Assembly (NCBI RefSeq): GCF_000372725.1
Contig: NW_005200000.1
Location: 79,564 to 143,563 of the forward strand
Source of the DNA: Emiliania huxleyi CCMP1516
Lineage: Eukaryota > Haptophyta > Isochrysidales > Noelaerhabdaceae
Direction: 5' to 3'
DNA length: 64,000 nucleotides
Of this stretch, positions 32,034 through 43,411 are shown piece by piece; the stretch's first letter is position 1; each line of letters begins with the position of its first letter. Made by a program: the position numbers and the translations under genes. Below the pieces are notes generated by a model. It saw only the letters and a list, made by a program, of their open reading frames with translations, was not told the origin of the DNA and searched no databases.

Positions 32034-33400
32034 ATCGATTGCAAGAACGGCCACGGCTACGTCAAGGCGCATCGCGGTTTCTACCACGACGCGATCTTTG
32101 TCAAGCGCAACAACTTCAACCTGCTGCTCCACGAGACGTTCGGCGGCGGCTTCTCGCCCACCGCCGTTCTCAAGCTACGCCGCCCGCCTCGCGCTCAAAG
32201 TCGCGCGCGGCAACGTTGACCGCACGGCCTACTCGCCCAAGTACTCGCTCTCTTTTATGTCCCACCGACTTGCGCACGCGCGACCTCGGCGCGTACTGGA
32301 TGCGGCGCAGTCCGATAGAGAGCGTCTCGCGGTCGCCGCTGTCCCCGCTGTCTGCGTCGCGGGTTCCAGAGGCGAGCGGGGTGCGCAGCCTCGCCGATTT
32401 GCCCGCAAGCTGCCGCGAGTTGCAGGCGCAGATCGACGGGTGCGCCGCGGTGGCTGCGGCGAAGGCGGAGCTAGACAGTGCGCGGCGTAAGCTACAGGAG
32501 CTGCTCGGCGTCGCAGAACTGCCCAGGTACCACAAAACGGCGGCGCAGGCCGCCGGCCTCGCCGATGAGGCGGCGGCGTACGAGGGGGCGCGGACACGAC
32601 TAAAGAAGAGGGTCCACGAGGCGCGGGAGCGGGCTGTCGAGGCGTATCGGCTCCGCGTGTACCGAGAGGGGCAGGAGCGGCTGCGGACCACTCCATCGTT
32701 GCGGCGCGCGATGATGAGCACTCACGCTTGGGCTCCTCGCTCCGAGGACGAGGCGATCGCGTTCGGGCTCGACCGGCGCGACCGGACGCGGGAGCTGCGT
32801 TGGCTGCGCGACCTCCCCGCGGTGCTGCAAGGCTCGATCCTTCGCGTGGGCGCGCTCCACGTGCTGCCACGAGAACGCATGCGGCGGACGGTGTACGAGC
32901 ACGTCCGCGAGCGCTGCACCAGCGAGGGATTGTGCTCGCTAGTATGCGGGTCCGAGCCGTGTGCAGCGGACGGGTTGACGATCCCGTGGCCTGACTCGGC
33001 CAAGGGCTTTGAGGCGCTGCACTGCGAGCGGTGCGGTGACAGGCAGGTGCGGCTGCGGTGGCGACGGCAAACGGGCGCAACAGATGCCGCCGCGCTGGTT
33101 GCCGACGAGCAGCCGGCGGCAGGCGCGACGGAGGCCCTAGGCGCGAGTTTTGCAGAATCGTTTGGCGTCTGGCACACGCTGTGTGGCCGTGCGGCCATCG
33201 GCAATGCCACGTATGACGCGGGCGCGGCAGCCACAGTCGAGACTCTGGCGGATGCACGGCCAGACCTCCTATCAGGCGAGATGGCCGACGAACTAGTGGA
33301 TGCGGGCGCGGAGGCCCCCCCAGCGGCGTTGAATGCGGATGATTTGCTAGAGCATTATTTCAGTACTCTGGAAAAAGAAAAAGAGGCGCTGGCACGTGGC
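32034..33400 (+). CDS. Unknown multi-part ORF, possibly element-derived
   Basis: The left end encodes CKNGHGYVKAHRGFYHDAIF and NNFNLLLHETFGGGFSP, and nearby VARGNVDRTAYSPKYSLSF; ETFGG...DRTxY...SF is a pattern I associate with the tails of algal mobile-element proteins. From about 32270 a long frame follows with coiled-coil-like helices (ELDSARRKLQELLGVAELP; RTRLKKRVHEARERAVEAYR), then a possible zinc ribbon (CSLVCGSEPC ... LHCERCGDRQV), ending near LLEHYFSTLEKEKEALARG. I do not recognise a family, and element origin is a guess. After 33400 the open frame continues antisense to the LicD-like gene and is probably not coding there. Confidence 0.35.
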
Positions 33401-33450
33401 AGCGCGAGCGTGCTCGTTTGCCTCCAGTGCTGCACCTTGCCGTCGACTCG

Positions 33451-33451
33451 A

Positions 33452-33489
<38 letters not shown>

Positions 33490-33492
33490 GAG
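33451..33492. repeat. (GC)n-(GA)n simple repeat
   Basis: A cgcgcgcgcgc run passes directly into gagagagagagag, 42 nt in all. Confidence 0.9.
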
Positions 33493-33904
33493 AGCGACAC
33501 ATGCGCCGACAGACGAACACAATCTGCTTGCGCGCGTGGTAAACGAGTCCACCAGGGCGGTCTGCAAACGGAGCGCGCTAATCTCTCACTTTGACACTGT
33601 TCTGAGTGTAAGAGAACTTTACCATGAAACTCCTCTCACGACACTAGGCACGGGCATAAGAGATCTCGAGAGGATGGACTCGACGGGGGAAGCGGCAGGA
33701 GAGAGCGGTGGGACAGGAGCTGGTAGACTAATAACACACACGCCCGTATTCCGAATACTAAAAAGCGAGTGGGCGCAGGATCGCACGCGCGGTGAAGCTA
33801 GGGGACAGATTGGCCGTATGCAAACACTCACAACTGTGGACGGAATGCGCGGCGTGCAACGCGACGGACATGCTGGCGCTTCGGAGCGTGCGCACGTCGC
33901 ACGC

Positions 33905-34651
33905 TCACGATCGACGTCCGCCCCAACCACGGCGCGTCGACGTGTGCTGCACCTCGTGCCAACATCCGCGCTCGTACCGCCACTTCAGCTGTCCACTTTG
34001 GCCCTTTGGCGGCTGGTAGAGGGGCCTCAAATAATGCGGATACTCCTGAAGCAGCACATTGTGCGGGCTGCGGGGACAGTGCAGCGGTTCTCCGTGTATG
34101 GCGCACGGCGCAAGCGGGAACACATCGTCCACGCGATACTGGTGTCCACGCTTCAAGCTGTTGAAGGACGACTTCATCACTAACATCGGTGGCGTCTTGT
34201 TCGTGGGAGAGGAATTGACCTTCCATTGCAGCACGGTCTGATTGTCCGTGGCTCGGAGGGAGGTTATGTCGGTGTAGACTCGGGTCGGGACGTGTTGGAC
34301 GCGAAATTCGATATGGTTCCGTGGTCCGGGCATCTCGAAAAAGGACACGCTGTTGTTCTCAAGCAATTGCTTGCCGCGGTGTGCGTGGGCGAAGCGCAAA
34401 AGCGCGGGGTGATGGACCCCGTCGAAGCTGAAATCCAAATCTTCATCCCACGGAAGCGTTTCCTGGTTGAACGTCCATCCGAGCAGCGTTCCATGCATTG
34501 CAAAAAACTCGATGCGGAGTCTGTCGCCGAGTTCACGCAGCGCCCTCAAATTAGCGAGCTTCCCCTCGTGCATGCTCCACATCGTGATATTGCACAAATG
34601 TGGTCGTACGATGGTGCATGCCATCCTGCCGCTCGGGGGAGGGCAAGCCAT
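33905..34651 (-). CDS. LicD/fukutin-like phosphotransferase
   Basis: A 248-residue frame with the family hallmark IEFFAMHGTLLGWTFNQETL followed by PWDEDLDFSF: LicD, fukutin and related enzymes use this HGTLLG...WDxDxD pattern to bind metal and nucleotide and transfer phosphocholine or ribitol-phosphate to glycans. Downstream VYTDITSL and YRVDDVFPLAPCAIHGEPLH continue the domain. The N-terminal leader is short and no signal anchor is visible, so an upstream exon is likely. A Golgi location would be usual for the family. It is fully overlapped by open but probably non-coding sequence on the plus strand. Confidence 0.75.
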   Translation of the reverse strand: MACPPPSGRMACTIVRPHLCNITMWSMHEGKLANLRALRELGDRLRIEFFAMHGTLLGWTFNQETLPWDEDLDFSFDGVHHPALLRFAHAHRGKQLLENNSVSFFEMPGPRNHIEFRVQHVPTRVYTDITSLRATDNQTVLQWKVNSSPTNKTPPMLVMKSSFNSLKRGHQYRVDDVFPLAPCAIHGEPLHCPRSPHNVLLQEYPHYLRPLYQPPKGQSGQLKWRYERGCWHEVQHTSTRRGWGGRRS

Positions 34652-35578
34652 CCTGATCTTCGAGGACGTTTGCGTGTCGACAGCAGCCGGTTCTCACCGT
34701 TCTGGAGAGGATCTCGGTGACCCTGCTCGATGAAAGACGGCCTTATGGCGAAATGATGCGCGACTTATTGCCGCAGACAGCGAAGGCGGCGACGACGACA
34801 ACAGGGGGTGCGGCGCCACACCGAGTGGGCGGAGTGGGGACGGACGAGGAAAGTCGCGAGAGTCAAAGGTCCACAGCCAGGATACACTCCGAAGGCTGGG
34901 TAAGGAAGGAAACATGGATGGAGCTTAATTTGTCACGCGGGGAGCCAATCTGCGGGTCTGCCGTCAGCGGCTTACCCCACTAACTCGACCACGGCGAAGC
35001 GATTGCGCGTTGGCCAGCACTCATGTTTCGGAGATTTTAGCAATACCAAACAACTCTAAGTTTTGTCATGGTTCCGGAAACCAAAAAGGAAACGAGAGGG
35101 TCCCCAGCACTTTTCGTTTCCGGAAATCCAGAGGGTGTTTGGAGCTCCATTCTGGAAACTCTCGAGTTTCCCTGAGTCTGAGAGCTGGTCTGGGGCAAAA
35201 TCTGAGGCGAAACCGAGGAAACCGGCAAAATACCCGGTATTTTGCCGATTTGCGCACAAAACTCCCGAGACCTCGATACTAACAAAACTCCGATACTGCT
35301 TACTGGAGGTAGGCAGATAGCCGATCTGTTTGACTCGCACCAAAACGCCCTACCTACCTACACCTATTGCATAGGGTCTAACCGTGGTGAACAGAGTCAG
35401 AGACCCCCTATCTGGCTAGGAGCCGGAACCCTGCCAGTCCAGGGTTCGGACTTTTGGGGGGTACTAGGGACAAATCGTCAAGTGTAAAATCAACCCTCGA
35501 GTACACGGCTTACTGTACGTCCTCACAACTGCTCCGAGAGAGCATGCACTTGCAGCTGCCCCCTCCCGGCCCCTCCCC
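34652..35578. other. Intergenic with an AT-richer island
   Basis: From about 35000 to 35345 the GC content drops visibly compared with both sides. This island holds a perfect 25-nt palindrome (35223-35247, cggcaaaatacc-c-ggtattttgccg) and several tttccggaaa-type motifs in both orientations. At 35401-35431 a short block matches 9658-9690 and is followed by a small stem (gaaccctg...cagggttc). No gene is recognised. Confidence 0.5.
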
Positions 35579-37638
35579 TCACCCGCGCGGTTCCTGCGTC
35601 GGCGGCGCTGCCGGGCGCTCGCCCAGCACCGAATGCTTCAGCCGGTGCAGCGCGACCCAGACGCCCACGCCGACCAGGGGCATGCCGCACCCGAGCGCAA
35701 CCTCCGGCTGGACGGGCAGGTAGCCGAGTGTGTGCGCCGCCTTTGCGGCGTAGCCGAGGACGCCGGTGGAGTAGTAGGTGATGGCCACAACAGAGAGCCC
35801 CTCGACGCACTCCTGCAGCAGCAGCTGCGTGCGCGCCGTCTCCTTGAGCTGCTCGAGCTGCTCCACGTTCTGCGCCTGCTGCTCGACGGTCAGCCGCGCG
35901 CGGAGCAGGTCGATGGTGGTGCGGGAGGTCGCGGCGACGGACGCGAGCCGCGCGGACATGGCGCTGCAGCTGCGCATCGCGGGCTGCAGCGCGCCCATGA
36001 GGAAGGACTCCAAGCTCGGCGCGCCTGTGGATCGTACCCGAGATGAGCCGAGAGAGCCCGAGGTTCGATCAGGAAGGGGCTCCCTCGCGCCCTCGAGCCG
36101 GCCCAGCCTCAGGAAGGAGACGCGGTCCTCGACAATCTTGGCGTAGGCGGCGGCGGCGGAGAAGCGGTAGCTCGCAATCTCTTGCACCCGCAACGCGGTG
36201 GCGGTGAGGCGCAGCAGACCGTCGAGCAGCCTGCGCTGCCCCTCGAGATCGCACGCGCTCGAGCGGCGCAGCTCGTCGTTGACGCCCTGCAGCTGCGCCT
36301 GAGGACCAAGCCAGCCGTGTGCGTGAGTCCTCCGCTCCGCGAGATCTTTCGAGATCCGGACACACAATACGACTGGCGCCTGCAGCGCGTCCACACGCGG
36401 AGAGACGGAGCGCGCCAGCGGCTGCGCCATCAGCGCCAAGGAGCGGTACTTGTCCAGCTCGATCAGGCGCTGCACCACCTTGCCCGCCGCCGTGCGCTGC
36501 CCTGCGGCCGCCACCGCCAGGCCCTGCCGCACGGCGTCGAGCCCTCTGCCGCCGACGGGCGCGTGGTGCTGCCAGCGGGACGGGACCGCCTCGACGAGCC
36601 AGACGACCACTCTTAGCTAGTCGTCGATGAGTGGCTGGCTGACTGCTGATTCGCGCCTCAACGAGGAGCCGGACGAACCCGTCCTCGTGCGCGCGCCTAC
36701 CTCCGCCCGCCCAGATTGCGCGAGATGCCTTGACCGAGGTGCAGCCGCCCTCGTGCCTCGGGGGTCATATCTCGGGCCCTCTCGGGCCCTCTCGGGCCCT
36801 CTCGGGCCCTCTCGCGCGCCAGTCGGTCGTCACCCGAAAGTCGCCGTCGTCGACACTCGCCGCCGTCACAAAGCTGGAGCGGTTGAAGTGCGGCGAGTAC
36901 TGGCGGATGTCGATGTGCGTCGGGTGCGGAGGCTCGCGCGAGACGACGGCGATGTGCGTCGCGGCGACCACGCGCCCCGGCAGGGAGTGGAGCCACCAGG
37001 CCGGCACCGCGGAGAGCGAGAGGGAGGGCGCCTCGAAGAGAGGCGACCCCTCCTCCGGGAGGGGCCGCAGGAAGGTGTACGTGCTCACCTGTAGGGGACG
37101 CAGGAGCGGGAGAGCGTGGGAGGCGGCGGAGGCGGGAGGAGGGGAGGTGGTGGCGTCGTGTGCGGCAGGGAGAGGCGGCCTCGGTGTTTTGCTCCCAGCG
37201 CAGCCTGCCCGCGCCACCGAGGTCTGCCGTGAAGAAGGTGGCGGACGCCTCTGGCGGCGGGACGAGGAAGTGCTCGCAGAGGAGGGAGAGGTGCGAATGC
37301 TCCTCTCGCGCCTCCTCTCTGGTCCGGCCGACCACGCACGCGGCCTCGATGCTGCTCGGAGGCTCAGAGCGGGTGGCGCTGTCGAGAAGGTGGCGCTGCG
37401 AAAACATCGGGAAAACGACGCCCTCGAGCTCGAACGGCTCCTTGTGCGTGGTGGTGATCGCCGTGACGGCGCAAGGCAGTGCGTCCAGTCGCGGGAAGGG
37501 CCTTCCGTGGAGGACTCCGGCGACGTCCTTCCGCAGAGGGTGCTGCGAAATCGGATGATGCGAGGCGCGGGCGGCGACTGTGCAGACGCTACGCACCGAG
37601 CGGGTAGCGGCTCGGCTAGACGTCACCGTCGCTCGCAT
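35579..37638 (-). CDS. DUF3422 family protein
   Basis: The N-terminal part has the family start HPLRKDVAGVLHGRPFPRLD, then FFTADLGGAGRLRWEQNTEA and STYTFLRPLPEEGSP (in the next exon). The centre has VVQRLIELDKYRSLALMAQP. The C-terminal part has LRARLTVEQQAQNVEQLEQL and LLLQECVEGLSVVAITYYST, followed by a hydrophobic pair of helices (GVLGYAAKAAHTLGYL; ALGCGMPLVGVGVWVAL). This order is that of DUF3422, predicted inner-membrane proteins of proteobacteria also found in algae; the biochemical role is unknown. MRATVTSSRAATRSVRSVCT at the start is a plausible mitochondrial presequence (Arg, Ser, no acids). Introns contain ccgagatgagccgaga and ctcgggccct repeats. It is divergently oriented from VPS72. 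Confidence 0.8.
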
Positions 37639-37857
37639 GTTGCAGCTCGGTCGGTTCTCCAGAGCAGTGCCAGCGGCCAGCGCGAGTCTGACTCGAGATC
37701 CGGATTTGATCGAATTCGAGGCAATCGGCCTCAAGTACCCTCATCCACCGCTTTTCAGACGGTTCGCGTTGCGATTGTTTCGTGAATCGAAAAATAAAGA
37801 AAACTTCGCCCGCTAGGTCGCGCTCCAGCGCGCCCCGGCCGACCTCTCCGAACAGCA
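37639..37857. promoter_or_regulatory. Divergent promoter, DUF3422 / VPS72
   Basis: Only 219 bp separate the start codons of two genes running apart, so this stretch must hold both promoters and 5-prime leaders. The part at 37690-37800 is relatively AT-rich. No clear TATA box is seen. Confidence 0.6.
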
Positions 37858-39037
37858 TGTCCTCTGACGGCTCTCCGCCGGCGTCGCCGCCGGCGCGGCG
37901 CGCGCCCAGCGCGCGCGCGTCCAAGGGCAACCGGATGGCGAGCCTCATCGCGCAGGAGGAGGACGAGCGCGAGGACGACGCGGACAAAGAGTTTTACGAG
38001 CAGGACTTTTGGGCGGACGCGGAGGAGGACGCGGAGTACGCGATGGAGGCGGACGACGAGGGCGCCGACTCCTTTGACTCCGACTTTGGAGACTCCAGCG
38101 AGTCGGACGGCGACGACGGCGAGGAGGAGGAGAAGGCGGCGCGCAAGGCGGCAAAGCCGAAGAAGCGGTCGGTGTATGTGGACCCGAAGGCGCGCGCGGA
38201 CAAGCAGGCGGCGGGCGAGGGCGGCGCGGGCGGCGGCGCGGCGCCGCGGCCGCGCAAGCGCCCTCGCAGCGAGTTGGCTGGCCTCGACCCGATCGTCGCC
38301 CGCGGCTCGCTGCGCGCCTCGACAAAGGACGCGACGGCGCAGGCGCGTGACCGCTCCGCGCCGCCGCTCCGCCCGCGCGACGCCTCGCGGCCCCGCCACA
38401 CCGCGGCCGCCCCTCGCACGACCTCGCCCCGCCGCTCCTCTGCCGGGTGGTGGTCGGGAGAGGAGCGATCCCCCCTCTCTCTCGCCCTCACGGTAGGCGC
38501 AAGAGAAGAGGCGGCAGGCGATCGAGCTGGCGGAGCGGCGCAAGGGGGAGGGGAGGGGGCAGGCAGGCAGGCGGGGCGTCGAGCTCGTCCGCCTCACGCA
38601 GGAGGAGATCCTCGCTGAGGCCCGCAGACCCGGCCTCGCCCACTCCGCCTGGCTGGCCATCTGTTTGAGCCGTCCCCCGGCCTTGCTTGCAGGCGGCGCA
38701 GACTGAGATCATCAACCGCGCCTCGCTCGAGCAGATGCTCCGCGTCGAGGAGGAGAAGCGGAAGGTGGTGGTGCGCGACCGCCGGACGAGCGGGCCGCGT
38801 GTGGTGACGAAGTCCACCCGCGAGGGAGACTCCGTCCGCACCTACGTCACCTTCACCGACGGACCGCTGCCGCCCGCCATCGACGACGTCGCGCCCGACT
38901 ACCCGCCGCAGGTCAAGTGCGCCGTGACCGGGCAGCCCGCGCGCTACTTTGACCCGGCGAGCCGCTCGCCCTACGCGACGCTGGAGGCGTTCCGCACGCT
39001 GCGCGGCGAGCGGCGCGTCCGGCCCTCCGCGTCGTGA
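37858..39037 (+). CDS. VPS72: VPS72/YL1, SWR1-complex histone chaperone
   Basis: Subunit of the chromatin remodeller that exchanges H2A for H2A.Z. The N-terminal part has a long acidic stretch (QEEDEREDDADKEFYEQDFW; SDFGDSSESDGDDGEEEE), as in YL1, which binds H2A.Z-H2B, followed by basic KKRSVYVDPKARADK and RGSLRASTKDATAQ. A middle exon encodes KRRQAIELAERRK and GVELVRLTQEEILAEA. The last exon encodes AQTEIINRASLEQMLRVEEE and the YL1 C-terminal domain CAVTGQPARYFDPASRSPYA to TLEAFRTLRG. Introns at about 38345-38510 and 38621-38692 have GC-AG ends and restore the frame. The start is the first ATG in this frame after the divergent promoter. Confidence 0.9.
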
Positions 39038-40842
39038 GGAAGGCGCGGAGCTCGCATGTGTGGGTTGCGGTGACATTTTTAATCTAGAACTGAGTGCCAG
39101 TTCGGAGAGCGCGGACAATGGGGCACTCGGCCGGGCGGGCTCCCGCCTGGCGGGGGGTCATGCGTCACACTCACAGCACCTTTTACCGCCGGGTGCGACG
39201 AGAGCGAGAGTCGTCAGTCGTGAGTCGACGGAGAGAGAGAGCAGAGAGCGCGGAGCAATCCGTAACAGTGGAACCTACAATACACTAGACAATCACGACC
39301 GCAAAGCTAAGCCGCGACGCAGTGTGACATGCGCATGCCACATGCCACACACGAAGACGAACCGGTACTCGAGAACACACACTGACGGCACTTCTCTCTG
39401 CCAAAGAGAGAGTTCCTGCGCGGACTACTCGTGCACACGAAAGCCCTAGGTAGGTTAACTAGACGCTCCGAGGTCCACGTCCTGCGGCGTGGGTTTCGCC
39501 CTCGTCCTTTTCAGTTCGCCACATGGCTACGGCTCCTCCTGGCTTCGCGCTCCTCCTTTAGGGATCCGGGCCTTGCTAATTGTTTTTTCTTTGAGAGCGC
39601 CTTCGTCGTTAATAGTAGAAACCCAATGGTCCCTTGCGAGCGGTCCGTCGTTGCAGTCGCACACACTCACACGCCACGCCGCACCGCGCGCCCACCCGCT
39701 GCCCCGCCCAGGCGGGAAAGAGATGAGGAGATGGGACAGCGAAGGAGGAGCACAAGCACGTATGGGAGGGTTCAGTAATGCGCCACGCTGCCCGGCGTCT
39801 CTCACTTTCCGGGACAGCCCCGCCCTTGTGAGGCAGGAGAGTGACGGCTACCCCGTACGCCCTGTTGCTTCTACCCCGACGCCGACCGCCCATCCGCCCC
39901 TCCTCGCTCCCGCCTCGAATGCTCCGGACCCCGACAAGCTGCCCGACGTTGGGCCTCTGCCCCGCACGCTCCCGCCCCTCTGCCCCTCACACACACCCAG
40001 GCCCGACATGCACATACAAGACAAACCCGGCGTCCTGCTCTCAAAAGAAAAGAAAAAAATGGGAAGGAGGAGACCAGCGGGGGAGACTCCCCGCCTATGC
40101 AACACCCCAGAGAGGGGCTGCCATCGCCGAAGCTGTGCCTAAGCATAACTCCCAAACCCGCAGCGGCCCGGGGGGCCTTGGGGGCAGCCTGCCGGACCGC
40201 TGTTGCACGGGGCTGAGCACCAGGAGGTGAGTGGAATTGATGGATTGGGCTGCTGTCCGTGCCTCCCCTCTATACGTCAGAGTGGGACCTACGCCGCGCC
40301 GGGTAAGGAGCGCGCCCGGTCCTCGACGGAGCCGCGCGCCCCAAACGACCCAGGCGGCGAGTAGTCGTCCTCGAACCTTCGACTCGTAGTCGCCCGTGAT
40401 TAGCGCCCCTCCTCCCTCGCCCGTCCCTATTCATACTGCTCCCGAGGCGCCCGCGGCATCTCGCCGCCCATCTTCGGCCATGGGCTAGCGCGTGAGGGCG
40501 CAGGCAAGTGCCAGAGGGTATGGGGGTGGGCGCCACCCTGGGGCTACCCGTAGCATTGTCGGCTCAGTGATGGGTATCCATCCAGGCTGTAGTCTGTAGA
40601 GCGCCGTGGGGCTGTTCGGCATTCTCTGTTCACAGTAGGGTGATAAGAAACAAGAACCTCGCATGCGACGACAGTGAGGGTGTGAGAGACAGACCCAGGG
40701 AAGGTCTTTCACTACCTTACAGCCCCTGCCTGAGCTCAGGCTCGACAACAACACAACAGGCTCGACAGAGGTCGGTTTGAACTTCACACTGAGCGCTGGG
40801 AGTGGCTGCGGTAAAGCAGACAGACCGAGAGGTCGCTGTGTA
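39038..40842. other. Intergenic, no supported gene
   Basis: About 1.8 kb in which frames are open on both strands but no domain is seen. The last ~100 bases are the leader of the next gene. Confidence 0.4.
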
Positions 40843-43077
40843 ATGAGGCTGCTCGCTACTGCCATCGCCGCCCGGCCGCTGCTTGTGCCGCGTGCGGCGC
40901 CGGCCGCGCTGCTCGACGTCGAGGCCGTGGCGAGCGTGCACACCTCCCTCGGCGACCTGAGCAGCACTCTGGCGTTCGCGGATCAGGCCGGAAACCTCGC
41001 AGGCACTCTCTTCCCGCTCTCTTTGCCGCCGTACCTCCTCTTCCTCTACTTCATCTGCCAGGACTGCAACGGCCTCTCGCCCACCGCCAAGGCCGGCTTC
41101 ACCAGCCTGCTCGCGTTTGTCTTTGCCACCGTCGCGACGTCGGTCGTCGCCGTCAAGTCCTACGGCCTCAACCTGGCCAACGTGGACTGGCTGCACTCGG
41201 GCGCGGAGCAGCTCCTCTCCTTCACAAACGTTTGCAACGTCCGCAACGCCTCACGCTCCGCCCTCGCCGCCTGCTGAGTCAGCCTCACCTCGGCTCATCT
41301 CGGAGCTGTCTCCAGGTGGTCGGCCTCAAGCTCACCCTCGACGCCTACTCGGCGGGCGGTGGCGCGACGCCTCCCCCGTCGGGTGGCGCGCTCTCCTCTC
41401 CCGCCTTCAAGCTCATCGGATGCGCGGCGGCGGCAACCTGTCTGGCGACGTGGGCTGCGGCGGGCGGCGTGCTGGAGGGGCACACCCAGTACCTGGGAGG
41501 GGCAGGAGCAGCAGCGCGCGGACTTGCGCCCGTGCCGCCGCAGCCGCGCCTGCTCACCGCTGCATATGCCGCCCTCAGGCAACCTGCCCGGCGGGCTGTG
41601 GACGGTCGGCTTTGCGGAGCCAGCCAACGCTCTGTCGGTGCCGCGCGTGTGCCTCTCCTCGGGGGAGCAGTCGAGGAAGCTTCTCTGAACCCTCCCCCCC
41701 CTCTCCCCCCTGGCGCCTCCCTGCAGGTGCCGACTTGGACGATCCACGTCTCTTCGCTGCTCGAGTGGCTCGTCGCCATGGGGCGAGAGCTAGGGGAGAT
41801 CTGGGGAGATCTGGGGAGATCTGGGGCGAGGAGACGACAGACTTGCAGAGACTACTGTGCGGACAGTAGCAGGGACCAGCAGAGAGGAGATGCCTCTCCC
41901 CTCGGCGAAGCTCGGGCTGATCTCGGCTGAGCTCCTCCAGGCTCGTCTGGCGGCTCGGCACCGCCTCGGGCAACCCAAAGTGGAGGGGGCTCACTTGGGG
42001 CATCCCTCCCCTCACCTCGAGTCTGCCAGCCTCGGCACATCTCTGGCCAACCTCGGGCGAAGCTTCGATGAACAGGCATGACCCCGAGCCCGCGCTTCCG
42101 TGCACTGGAGTCTGTTGCTGAGCCGTGAGTGAGAAGCGAACAGGCATGATCCCGAGCCACTCGTCTGGCGTCTGCGCCTGCGTGTACCACTTCTTCTACA
42201 ACGCAGAGAGCCTGCAGTTCATCGTCCTCGCGCAGGCGAGATGAGCCGAGATGAGCCGAGAGGAGCCGAGATGAGCCGAGATGAGCCGAGATGAGCCGAG
42301 ATGAGATGAGCCGAGAGCCTGCAGCGCATCGTCCTCGAACAGGCGGCGAGGGAGGGGGGGGGGGGGGGGGAGATTGCGCCTCGCCCCTTCACCGCCGCCT
42401 TCACAGCCGAGGTATATAAAGAGACGCCGTCCCCTGCAGCCCTTCACCTCGCCCCTTCACCGCCGCAGCTCCTCCTCGCCAGGCGGCGCTCACTCTGCTC
42501 GGCAACTGCACCCTCGCCTTCGCCGCGTGGCGCCTCGCCGCCTCCAACGGCTACGCCTTCTCGCTGCCGTCGCTCGGCGATCCGGGCGGCGGCGAGGCGG
42601 CCGAGGAGCAAGAGGGCGCCGCCGCCGCCGCAGTGGCGAGGGCGGCGGCAGCGGACACACCGGCCGCCGCCGCCGCCTCTGCCGCCGCCTCTGCCGGCGT
42701 GGACGGCTCGGGCGGCGATTTGAGCGGTCTGCTCCTCGTCCTCGCCGTGTCTGTGGCGAGCTCGTGGTCTATAGTCGTGACAGGTCGACATACACTCGGA
42801 ATGACCGCCATAGTATCACAACAGGCGAGCTCGTACGTGATCAAGTACGGAGAGACGCTGCTGCCCGTGGTGGCGGAAGGCGACTCGCTGGCGGTGCAGG
42901 CGCGCCGCCTGAGAGGAAGAACAGATCGTTAGAGCTGCAGTCAAGATGGATGAGTCTTGTGGTTCGCTGGCGGTGCAGGTGCTCGCGCCGCTGATGGTGG
43001 TGGCGGCGACGGGCTTCAACTGCTGGAAGTGGTGGCAGCGCTCGCAGGAGGACCGCGACTTTGGCGGGCTGATCTAG
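40843..43077 (+). CDS. DUF3593-DUF2499 plastid membrane protein
   Basis: A Ycf49-like protein of unknown function, found in cyanobacteria and plastids. DUF3593 half: TLFPLSLPPYLLFLYFICQD, GFTSLLAFVFATVATSVVAV, NLANVDWLHSGAEQLLSFTN, then VVGLKLTLDAYS. DUF2499 half: NLPGGLWTVGFAEPANALSV (41578-), PTWTIHVSSLLEWLVAMG (41730-), MIPSHSSGVCACVYHFFYNA (42148-), ESLQFIVLAQ|AALTLLGNCTLAFAAWRLA, and finally VLAPLMVVAATGFNCWKWWQ. Several membrane helices. The leader MRLLATAIAARPLLVPRAAP suits organelle import. Introns: GT-AG at 41239-41315; others with GC donors, including 42236-42482 (247 nt), which is packed with gagatgagcc repeats and duplicated exon edges. Fusion of the two DUFs in one chain is known in algae and plants. 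Family is sure; function unknown. Confidence 0.85.
42236..42482. repeat. Repeat-filled intron (gagatgagcc)n with exon-edge copies
   Basis: Intron of the DUF3593-DUF2499 gene. It holds 6-7 units of gagatgagcc, a degenerate copy of the upstream exon end (42313-42345 against 42206-42238), a 17-nt poly-G (42354-42370), and two copies of cgccccttcaccgccgc. A TATA-like ggtatataaag at 42411 is inside it. Confidence 0.85.
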
Positions 43078-43411
43078 CGGAAGCACCGCTACCGCCACCG
43101 CTGGTCGCCTGTTTTTCTTTGCATAGGGCCAGGGGTGGCAAAAGCATGTCCTGCATGCAGTGCCCGTAGTGTTACCGCTGCCGTACATGTAGTGCCCGCG
43201 TGAATTCTTCTTCGCTAACCAGCATAACCATAATCAATAAACAAAAGAGCAGGCATCTCCAGGAGAGATGGGCGACGCACGAACACAGAGGCACAGCACG
43301 CACGCCGCCTCGTTCACTGGGTGATTTCTTTTCGCATCCCACTCCCGTTCTTGATGGCCCCACGCAGAGCAGGTGAGTGGTGATTTGAGCCCCGTTTTCC
43401 GTCCATAAACC

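Noticed and set aside
33420-34183. C-terminal half of the 745-codon plus-strand frame
   Set aside because: No domain, a simple repeat at its start, and antisense overlap with a recognised LicD-like gene.
42405-42425. TATA-like box ggtatataaag
   Set aside because: It lies inside an intron of the DUF3593-DUF2499 gene, between exons that join in frame, so a promoter is not supported.
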